From JBBDMC01 sp963775235 (GTDB taxonomy: Bacteria > Pseudomonadota > Alphaproteobacteria > Rhizobiales > Kaistiaceae), in assembly GCA_963775235.1 (NCBI GenBank), contig CAVZHY010000002.1, positions 620,001 through 684,000 of the forward strand: a DNA stretch of 64,000 bases. The letters are read 5' to 3'. Positions 57,560 to 64,000 of the stretch are shown here, piece after piece (the first letter of the stretch is position 1; the number at the start of each line of letters is the position of its first letter). A program made the translations under genes and the position numbers. Under the pieces are notes generated by a model. The model worked only from the letters and a program-made list of their open reading frames with translations, did not search any database and had not been told where the DNA came from.

Positions 57560-58189
57560 CTAAACCGGCGACCGCATCGCCTCGACAATGGCAAGCGCCG
57601 CCCGGTACGCCGCCTCGGCGTCCATGTCGGTCGTGTCGAGCACGCGAGCGTCGGCCGCTTTGGCAAGCGGCGCCACCGCGCGGCCGGCGTCGCGCGCATC
57701 GCGCCCGCGGATTTCGGCGAGGATGGTGGCGTAGTCGATCGAACGGCCCTTGGCCACGAGTTCGTCGGTCCGTCGCCGCGCCCGCACTTCCGCGCTGGCG
57801 GTGACGTAGATTTTCACGTCGGCATGGGGACAGACCGCCGTGCCGATGTCGCGCCCGTCGAGGACGGCGCCACCCGGCTGGCGGGCGAAGTCGCGCTGCA
57901 GGGCGAGGAGCGCCCGCCTCACTTGCGGATGGACGGCGATCCGCGAGGCAAGTTCGCCGGCTTCGTGTCCCCGCAGGTGCGGATCGGCCAGCTCCGCCGG
58001 ATCGAGCGCGGCAGCGGTCCTGCCGGCTGCCTCGGCGTCGCCGGGGTCGAGGCCGCGTTCGTCCATCATGCGACCGACCAGCCGGTAGAGAAGGCCGGTG
58101 TCGAGGTAGGGGAGCCGGTAATGCGCCGCCAGCCGCTCCGCGATCGTTCCCTTGCCGGCTGCTGCCGGTCCGTCGATCGCGATGATCAT
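57560..58189 (-). CDS. cmk: Cytidylate kinase
   Basis: A 209-residue P-loop kinase phosphorylating CMP and dCMP. P-loop IDGPAAAGKGTIAERL (about residues 5-20), LDTGLLYRLV, the CMP-binding DGRDIGTAVCPHADVKIYVTA. Starts 30 nt after aroA on the same strand. Confidence 0.96.
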   Translation of the reverse strand: MIIAIDGPAAAGKGTIAERLAAHYRLPYLDTGLLYRLVGRMMDERGLDPGDAEAAGRTAAALDPAELADPHLRGHEAGELASRIAVHPQVRRALLALQRDFARQPGGAVLDGRDIGTAVCPHADVKIYVTASAEVRARRRTDELVAKGRSIDYATILAEIRGRDARDAGRAVAPLAKAADARVLDTTDMDAEAAYRAALAIVEAMRSPV

Positions 58190-58219
58190 GCCCGGCGCGC
58201 GATCGCCTTCGCGCCCGCG

Positions 58220-59587
58220 TCACTCACCGGCGACCTCCTCGAAGGCCGCGCCGAGCGACGTCATCGTCTGGCGAAACTCCGGGAAGCTGGTGGCGATCGT
58301 CCGGGCGTCGTCGACCGTTACCGGTTCCTCCGCCGCCATGCCGAGCACGAGGAAGCTCATGGCGATGCGATGGTCGAGCGCGGTCTTGACCGCGCCGCCG
58401 CCCTTCACCGTCGCCGCCCCGTGGACGAGCAGCGACTCCGGCCCTTCCTCGGCTTCGACGCCGTTCGCCTTGAGGCCGGCGGCGATCATGGCGATGCGGT
58501 CGGATTCCTTCACCCGCAGCTCGCCGATCCCCTCCATCAGCGTGTCGCCCTCCGCGAATGCCGCCGCCATCGCCAGCACTGGGTACTCGTCGATCATGCT
58601 GGCGGCGCGGCTCGCCGGCACCTTCACGCCCTTGAGGCGGCTCGCCTTGACCCGAAGGTCGGCGGCCTCCTCGCTTCCCGATTGCCGGCGTTTTTCGATC
58701 GCGATGTCGGCGCCCATTTCCTGGAGCGTGTCGAGCAGGCCGATCCGGGTCGGGTTCATCAGAACGTTTTCGATCGTGACCTCGGAGCCTTCGACGATCA
58801 GCGCCGCTACCAGCGCGAACGCCGCGGAACTGGGGTCGCCCGGCACCACGATCACCTGCGGCTTGAGGTTCCGCCTGCCTTCGACGCGAATGGTCCGGAC
58901 GCCGTCCTGGCCGGTTTCGATCTCGATCGTGGCGCCGAAGGCGGCAAGCATGCGCTCGGTATGGTCGCGTGAGGGGACCGGCTCGATGACTGTCGTCACC
59001 CCGCCTGAGTTGAGCGCCGCCAGCAAGATCGCCGACTTGACCTGCGCCGATGCCACCGGCAGCCGGTATTCAATCGGCACCAGCGTTTCCGGCCCCCTGA
59101 TCGTCGCTGGCAACCGTTCGTCCGACCGCGCCAGCACCTGCACGCCCATCCTTCGCAGCGGCTCCATCACCCGTCCCATCGGCCGGCGCACCAGCGACAC
59201 GTCGCCGGTGAACGTGGAGGTGAAAGCATGGCTGGCGGCGATGCCCATCGTCAGGCGCGCGCCCGTGCCGGAGTTGCCAAAATCGATTACGTGTTCGGGC
59301 TCGAGCAGCCCGCCCACTCCGGGACCCGCGATGCGCCAGGCGCCGGGCCCGGCCTGCGTCACCGCCGCCCCGAAGCTCCCCATCGCCGCCGCCGTCGCCA
59401 GCACGTCCTCGCTTTCGAGCAGCCCGTCGATCGCCGTTTCGCCGACCGCCAGCGCCCCCAGCATCAGTGCGCGGTGAGAGATGGATTTGTCGCCGGGCGG
59501 CCGGATCGCGCCGGCGAGCGGTCCTGACCGTCTGGTGCGAAGCTGTGTCGCCGCATCGGCTGGCATGTTAGCTGGCTCCGCTCTCAC
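58220..59587 (-). CDS. aroA: 3-phosphoshikimate 1-carboxyvinyltransferase (EPSP synthase)
   Basis: A 455-residue enzyme of the shikimate pathway. PEP/S3P motifs PGDKSISHRALMLGALA (about residues 32-48) and GNSGTGARLTMGI (about 104-116), with RESDRIA-like VKESDRIAMIAAGL near residue 365. The glycine-arginine loop composition (PPGDKSISH, GNSGTGAR) and length are of the class II type common in alphaproteobacteria, by impression only. Starts at ATG 59587 or the ATG at 59566. Feeds tryptophan synthesis, also encoded here. Confidence 0.95.
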   Translation of the reverse strand: MRAEPANMPADAATQLRTRRSGPLAGAIRPPGDKSISHRALMLGALAVGETAIDGLLESEDVLATAAAMGSFGAAVTQAGPGAWRIAGPGVGGLLEPEHVIDFGNSGTGARLTMGIAASHAFTSTFTGDVSLVRRPMGRVMEPLRRMGVQVLARSDERLPATIRGPETLVPIEYRLPVASAQVKSAILLAALNSGGVTTVIEPVPSRDHTERMLAAFGATIEIETGQDGVRTIRVEGRRNLKPQVIVVPGDPSSAAFALVAALIVEGSEVTIENVLMNPTRIGLLDTLQEMGADIAIEKRRQSGSEEAADLRVKASRLKGVKVPASRAASMIDEYPVLAMAAAFAEGDTLMEGIGELRVKESDRIAMIAAGLKANGVEAEEGPESLLVHGAATVKGGGAVKTALDHRIAMSFLVLGMAAEEPVTVDDARTIATSFPEFRQTMTSLGAAFEEVAGE

Positions 59588-59785
59588 GTGACGGCGCTGC
59601 CGGGCGCCGGCGGCGATGAACGCCGCGGGCCTGGCGCGCCCCCTGCCCCACCGCAGGCGTCGAACCGATTAGCATAGCCGACCGGAGCCGTCATCCGTCG
59701 CCGCCTCGCCCGTGAAGAATGGTTTTGACAATCGTCCGGCGGTCGGATTATGGGAGCCCGCCAGACCGCCGGATGAGGCAAAGAC

Positions 59786-60175
59786 GTGACAAAACCGGAA
59801 CTCGGCGCCAAGCGCACCTGTCCCAATTGCGGCGCCAGATATTACGATCTCAATCACACGCCAATCGTGTGCCCCCGCTGTGGAACCGTCTTCGAGGTGA
59901 CCCCCACCCGGGCGCGCCCGTCGGCCGTCGCCAAGGCGGCGGCCCGGGAGGAGCCTGAGGAGGCAGCCGTCGAGACGGCCGAAGTGGTGTCGCTCGAAGA
60001 AGCCGACGAGGAAGCCGCCGAAAGCGGCAAGGTGAAGGTCGCCGCCAACTCCGACGCGGAAGAGGAGGAGGAGATCGAGGCCGATGACGATGACGACACC
60101 TTCCTCGCGGAGGAGGATGAGGACGACGAGGACGTCGAGCAGATCATCGGCGACGTCGACGACGAGGACACCTGA
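59786..60175 (+). CDS. FYDLN/TIGR02300-type acidic zinc-ribbon protein
   Basis: A 129-residue protein. The N-terminus has a zinc ribbon CPNCGARYYDLNHTPIVCPR with two CxxC pairs, the hallmark of the TIGR02300 (FYDLN acid) family of alphaproteobacteria. The rest is extremely acidic (long Glu/Asp run to the C-terminus) and probably disordered. Function unknown in the family. GTG start at 59786; divergent from aroA; next to a tRNA, the normal location. Confidence 0.9.
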   Translation: MTKPELGAKRTCPNCGARYYDLNHTPIVCPRCGTVFEVTPTRARPSAVAKAAAREEPEEAAVETAEVVSLEEADEEAAESGKVKVAANSDAEEEEEIEADDDDDTFLAEEDEDDEDVEQIIGDVDDEDT

Positions 60176-60188
60176 CCGGGCGGCGGCC

Positions 60189-60217
60189 TTGATCGTGCCG
60201 GGGACGGGCACTAATGT
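60189..60217 (+). promoter_or_regulatory. Likely tRNA-Ala promoter
   Basis: TTGATC (60189-60194) and TAATGT (60212-60217) with a 17-nt spacer, 43 nt before the tRNA. Confidence 0.5.
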
Positions 60218-60260
60218 CCGCGCGCTTGATCCTGGGCGCTCGCGCGCCCGGGCCGGTGGA

Positions 60261-60336
<76 letters not shown>

Positions 60337-60589
60337 AAATTCCTTAATAAGTTGTGTTAGTTACTGCTATGCCATGCTGCCATGGTGACGCTGAAGCGCA
60401 GGCGGTGTCGCCGCCTTGTCGCCGCACCGACGAACGGCCGAACGTGATCGTCCACCTTTGGCATCGGGCCTTGATCGCAACAGGAGCCACGTCCCTCAGC
60501 GTCCGAGAGTTATTCGACTATGGAGCGTGTTTTAGTTGCCGCCAAGCCGACAGAAGGCAACCTCGGACACCTACCGGCGGTGGGCCACC
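60337..60589. other. Non-coding stretch after tRNA-Ala
   Basis: A 253-nt stretch holding no gene I can support. The first about 40 nt are AT-rich (AAATTCCTTAATAAGTTGTG), unlike the surrounding sequence. The open frame crossing 60354-60740 has unusual composition and overlaps the helicase on the other strand, so it is not counted. Confidence 0.4.
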
Positions 60590-62658
60590 TTACCCCCACC
60601 GACGACGCATGCGCGCGCCGATGTCGACCGGCTGCGGGGTGGGTGGGCGTGCAGGCCGGTCGCCCTTCGCGCCCAGCGGAGGCCATACCTTCGCCTGGAA
60701 GTGCTCCAGGATCGACTCCGGGATGAAGCGGGTCCGCTGAACATTGAGGTGGCGGTCACCGTGGCGGGCCTGCCCGGTGACGTAGCACCGTTGCGGCACG
60801 ATCAGCTCGAGCGTGTCCTTGGCCCGGGTCATTGCCACGTAGACCAGCCGGCGTTCCTCCTCGATCTCCTCACTCGATCCGGCGGCGAGGTCCGACGGGA
60901 TGCAGCCGTCGATGACGTTGAGCACGTACAGCGCCGACCACTCCTGTCCTTTGGCCGAATGGATGGTCGACAGGATCAGATAGTCGTCGTCGAGGAGCGG
61001 TGGCCCGGCGAGGTCGCTGCTGGCGTCTGGTGGATCGAGGGTAAGCTCGGTCAGGAACCGCTCGCGCGAACTCGTAACCGGCGGCGATCTGCTCGAGCTG
61101 GAGGAGGTCGTTCCGGCGCACGATGGCGTCGTCGTGGAGCCGCTCCAGATGCGGCTCGTACCACAGCCGGAGCCGCTCCATGTCGGACGGCCAGTCACCC
61201 CAGCGGCCGCCGACCGCACCGACCAGCCCCGCCAGGCGCAACCAGTCATCGGCCGCTCGCCCCGGCGGCACGAAGTCGGCAAATGCCGCCGCGACGTTGG
61301 TGGTTGCACCGATCATGTCGAGGAATGCGGCGGCGATCGCTGGGCCCATCCCAGGCAGAAGCAACAGTACCCGAAAACCGGACACCCGGTCGCGGAGGTT
61401 TGCCGCGAACCGCAAGACCGCCAGCACGTCTTTGATGTGTGTCGTCTCCAGGAACTTGAGGCCACCAAACTTGACGAAAGGAATCGTCGCGCCGGTTGAG
61501 TTCGATCTCGAGCGGTCCGCTGTGATGCGAGGCACGGAAGAGGACGGCCTGCGCCTTGAGCGCGGTCCCTGCCTCGCGCTCCTCGAGCACGCGCTCGGCC
61601 ACGTATCGCGCCTGCTCAGCCTCGTCGGCAATGGTGACAAGCGCCGGTTTGTCACCACCCGGCCGCTCCGTCCATAGTTCCTTTTGGTAGCCTTCCTCGG
61701 CGAGGCCGATCACGGCGTTGGCGGCGGCGAGGATGGAGGTGGTCGAGCGGTAGTTCTGTGCCAGCGTGACCACCGCGGCGGCCGGGTCGAACTGCCCCGG
61801 AAAATCCAGGATGTTCCTGACCGTCGCTCCCCGGAATGCGTAAATCGACTGAGCGTCGTCGCCGACCACGGCGACGCCGCAACCGTCCGGCTTCAGGGCC
61901 TTGACGATCGTCGCCTGCAGTCGGTTTGTGTCCTGGTATTCGTCGATGAGAATGTGATCAAAACGTTCACCGACGTCGGCGGCGATTGCTGGCTCCTCCA
62001 GCATGGCCGCCCAGTAGAGCAGGAGGTCATCGTAATCGAGGACGTTCTGCGCCTGTTTGGCCTCGACATAAGCTTTGAACAAGCCGGTCAACTCCTGCTG
62101 CCACGACAGGCACCATGGGAACCAGCGCGTCAGCACCGATTCGAGCGCCTCCTCCTCGTTGACCGAGCGCGAGTAGATTGCCAGGCACGTCGTCTTCGCC
62201 GGGAACCGTCGCTCGCTTTGCGACAAGCCGAGATCGTGACGCACGAGATTCATCAGGTCGGCGGAGTCCGACCGGTCGTGGATGGTGAAGCCGACGTCGA
62301 GCCCGATCAAGCCGGCGTAGTCGCGCAACAGCCGCGCGCCCACGGCATGGAACGTGCCCGACCAGTTGAGCCCCACCGGCGCCCTGCCGGGGCCGAGCGC
62401 TTTGGCGACGATCCGCTCCACCCGCCTGCCCATCTCGGACGCCGCCCGACGTGAGAAGGTCATCAGCAGCAGCCGGTCGGGGTCGGCTCCCTCGACGATC
62501 AGGTGCGCCACGCGGTGGGCGAGCATGCTGGTCTTGCCGGAACCAGCACCTGCGATCACTAACAGTGGACCGGCGGCGCCTCCACCGGGACGGACCCCGT
62601 GCTCGACAGCGCGACGCTGGTCGGCATTGAGGCTGTCGAGATAGGGGTGACCGGGCAT
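60590..62658 (-). CDS. UvrD/PcrA-type DNA helicase, two frame breaks
   Basis: About 689 residues when restored. Walker A VIAGAGSGKTSMLAHR, motif Ia LMTFSRRAASEMGRRV, Walker B HILIDEYQDTN, VVGDDAQSIYAFRGA, and motifs V/VI (LSTIHSAKGQEWSALYVLNV, RRLVYVAMTRAKDTLEL). Two single extra bases break the frame: near 61492 (after IELNRR, restoring TIPFVKFGGLKFLE) and near 61068 (restoring SRERFLTELTLDPPD). All helicase motifs are present, so it may be intact with sequence errors. Superfamily 1A, unwinding 3'-5'. Divergent from the next helicase. Confidence 0.85.
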
Positions 62659-62762
62659 CTGAGAACCGAATCAAGCGGTCGAGGGCCGCCGCCCAGCCAA
62701 TACAATTCATGCTTTGTTCGCAACGCTGCTGTGATGCTGCCCGCTGCAGGTCATCAACCCTC

Positions 62763-62790
62763 AGGTCCGTGCATCACGCACGCCGGACCT
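62763..62790. repeat. Interrupted inverted repeat between the two helicases
   Basis: AGGTCC+GTGC pairs with GCAC+GGACCT, a 10-bp stem with a 5-nt loop and a 3-nt bulge, in the centre of the 227-nt gap between divergent helicase genes. It may be a regulatory dyad or a REP-like element. Confidence 0.35.
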
Positions 62791-62885
62791 TCCCGCCAGA
62801 GTGATGACTGCGACCTCGGGTTGCAATGCTGTAAATAGGCGATCAAAACTCAAGGCCAAGAGCCGGTGGTCGATGACAAAGCTGG

Positions 62886-64000
62886 GTGGGAGGCAGCGAG
62901 TTGGAACTCACGGCGTCACAGCGTGAGGCAATCGGCTTCGACGGTCGTAATCTGCAACTCATCGCATGTGCCGGATCGGGCAAGACTGAGGTCGTGGCCC
63001 GGCGGGTTGTGCGGCTGCTGACGCCGGGGCGGTCCGAATCGCTGCTGCCGCGCAACATCGTAGCTTTCACGTTCACCGAGAAGGCCGCCGCCGAACTAAA
63101 GGAGCGCATCTCACCTCGCACGCGAGAGGCGCTCGGCGAGATCCCGGCGCATGGCGGAGATGTTCGTCGGTACGATCCACGGGTTCTGCCTCGAGCTGCT
63201 CAAGACCGAGAGCCCGCGTACATGAAGTACGAGGTGCTCAATGAGGTGCAGCAGACGCTTTTCGTCGATCGGCTACTCGAAGCGTCGGGTCTTACCGCAG
63301 TGCACCACGCTCGAGGGCAAGCCACTGAAACGGTACATGGACACCCGCAACTACATCGCGCGCGCTGAACATCCTGCGAGAGGACCAGCTGCGATCGCGC
63401 CCGACCTTCGCAAGGAAACTCGGTTGCGGAGCACCTGCCGACCTATGAGAAGCTCCTGCATGGCCGGGGGTACCTGGACTACTCCGGGATCCTCAAGGAG
63501 GCGGTGGCGGAGCTGAAAGCCAACGGCGGGCTGCGCGAGCGGCTGGGCGCTCGCGGTCCGGCACGTGATCGTCGACGAGTACCAGGACGTGAACCCAGTG
63601 CAGGAGGCCGTGGTCGAGGAATTCCACGCCTTGGGGCGAGCGTGTGCGTGGTCGGCGACGACGACCAGACGATCTACCAGTGGCGCGGCAGCGAGGTCGA
63701 AAACATCCTGAGATTCAGAACCGCTACGCCGACGTGAAGCAGGTCCGACTGGAGGAGAACTTCCGCTCAAGCGAAGGCGTCGTGGCGGTCGCCAGCGATT
63801 TCATCAGCCAGGTCGATGCGGCGCCTTCCCAAGGAAATGAAGGCTGAGGGAGCGCAGGACTACGAGGCGGGCGACATCACCGCGCTCCCGTTCGACACTC
63901 CGGAAGAGGAGGCGCAGCACATCGCCGGACGTGCCAAGCGCTGCGTGGGCGTTGCGATCCGCGAAGACGGCGAGGACGCGGCATCTCGCTGTCGGACATG
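62886..64000 (+). pseudogene. Second UvrD-type helicase, heavily frame-broken and cut by the window end
   Basis: Coding pieces of one SF1 helicase are spread over all three frames: ELTASQREAIGFDGRN with CAGSGKTEVVARRVVR and AFTFTEKAAAELKERI; MFVGTIHGFCLELLKTES; MKYEVLNEVQQTLFVDR; LNILREDQLRS; LHGRGYLDYSGILKEAVAEL; HVIVDEYQDVNPVQEAVVEEF; SVCVVGDDDQTIYQWRGSEV; VRLEENFRSSEGVVAVASDF; ALPFDTPEEEAQHIAGRAK. About ten frame changes occur in 1.1 kb, without premature loss of the helicase sequence between them. Either a decaying gene or low-quality sequence. GTG 62886 or TTG 62901 is the start. The C-terminus is outside the window. Its family with DNA-processing or defence roles is not determinable. 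Confidence 0.75.

Noticed and set aside
54031..58972. Long plus-strand frames crossing the ugp and cmk-aroA regions (about 500-700 codons)
   Set aside because: They are mirror frames of well-identified minus-strand genes, with arginine/aspartate-rich, motif-free translation.
60354..60740. Open frame of 128 codons after tRNA-Ala
   Set aside because: It overlaps the conserved C-terminus of the helicase on the other strand, and has a cysteine/arginine-rich composition with no signature.

Overview
The window is a 64 kb stretch of high-GC chromosomal DNA carrying almost only core genes, in an order typical of Alphaproteobacteria. Diagnostic blocks are chvI-chvG-hprK-EIIA(Man)-HPr-ahcY-divL, lnt-phrR/praR-metK-trmB, a split trpFBA-accD-folC block next to addAB, and a DivL-type kinase with tyrosine at the phospho-acceptor site. 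Zinc-less AccD, the short HprK and the TsaE-phosphotransferase fusion agree. I would place it near Rhodospirillales/Rhizobiales, but the sequence alone does not fix an order.

Layout. 1-7750 (+): end of glnD, then murJ, trpS, a Usp protein, a small membrane protein, nfuA, tsaB, rimI, a Fur/Mur regulator and a zinc-ribbon metallo-beta-lactamase-like protein. 7886-16222 (+): miaB-phoH (one open frame), ybeY, corC, lnt, phrR/praR, metK, trmB. 16291-26303 (+): the rimP-nusA-rnpM-infB-rbfA-truB-rpsO-pnp transcription/translation/RNA-decay block, with an extra monooxygenase-like gene between infB and rbfA. 26318-27047 (-): a HugZ-like flavin/haem protein. 27260-35208 (+): ChvG/ChvI, the nitrogen/carbon PTS proteins, ahcY and divL. 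35231-44536 (+): tsaE-amgK, murU, addB, addA, trxA. 44601-53997 (mostly -): folC, accD, trpA, a small ORF, trpB, trpF, lapA, ihfB, sppA, rpsA. 54304-57453 (-): ugpBAE transporter genes interrupting the usual cmk-rpsA pair. 57560-59587 (-): cmk, aroA. 59786-60336 (+): a FYDLN-type acidic protein and tRNA-Ala(GGC). 60590-64000: two divergent UvrD-type helicases, both with broken reading frames.

The genes cover envelope building (murJ, lnt, murU/amgK, aroA, accD), tRNA modification (miaB, trmB, truB, tsaB, tsaE), ribosome assembly and translation, recombination repair (addAB) and cell-cycle/envelope signalling (chvGI, divL). No CRISPR array, transposase, integrase or biosynthetic cluster is visible, and I found no convincing new system. 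The points most worth checking are regulatory: an intrinsic terminator that must lie inside the rimP-nusA-infB leader, a palindromic operator overlapping the phrR/praR -35, three GANTC sites in front of divL, and a 250-nt rpsA leader.

Several conserved genes (miaB tail, infB, hugZ-like, addB, ugpB, both uvrD genes) carry single-base frame breaks with the reading resuming perfectly. Most need removal of one extra base. This pattern suggests draft-quality sequence more than gene decay, except perhaps in the last 1.1 kb, where the break density is about ten times higher.
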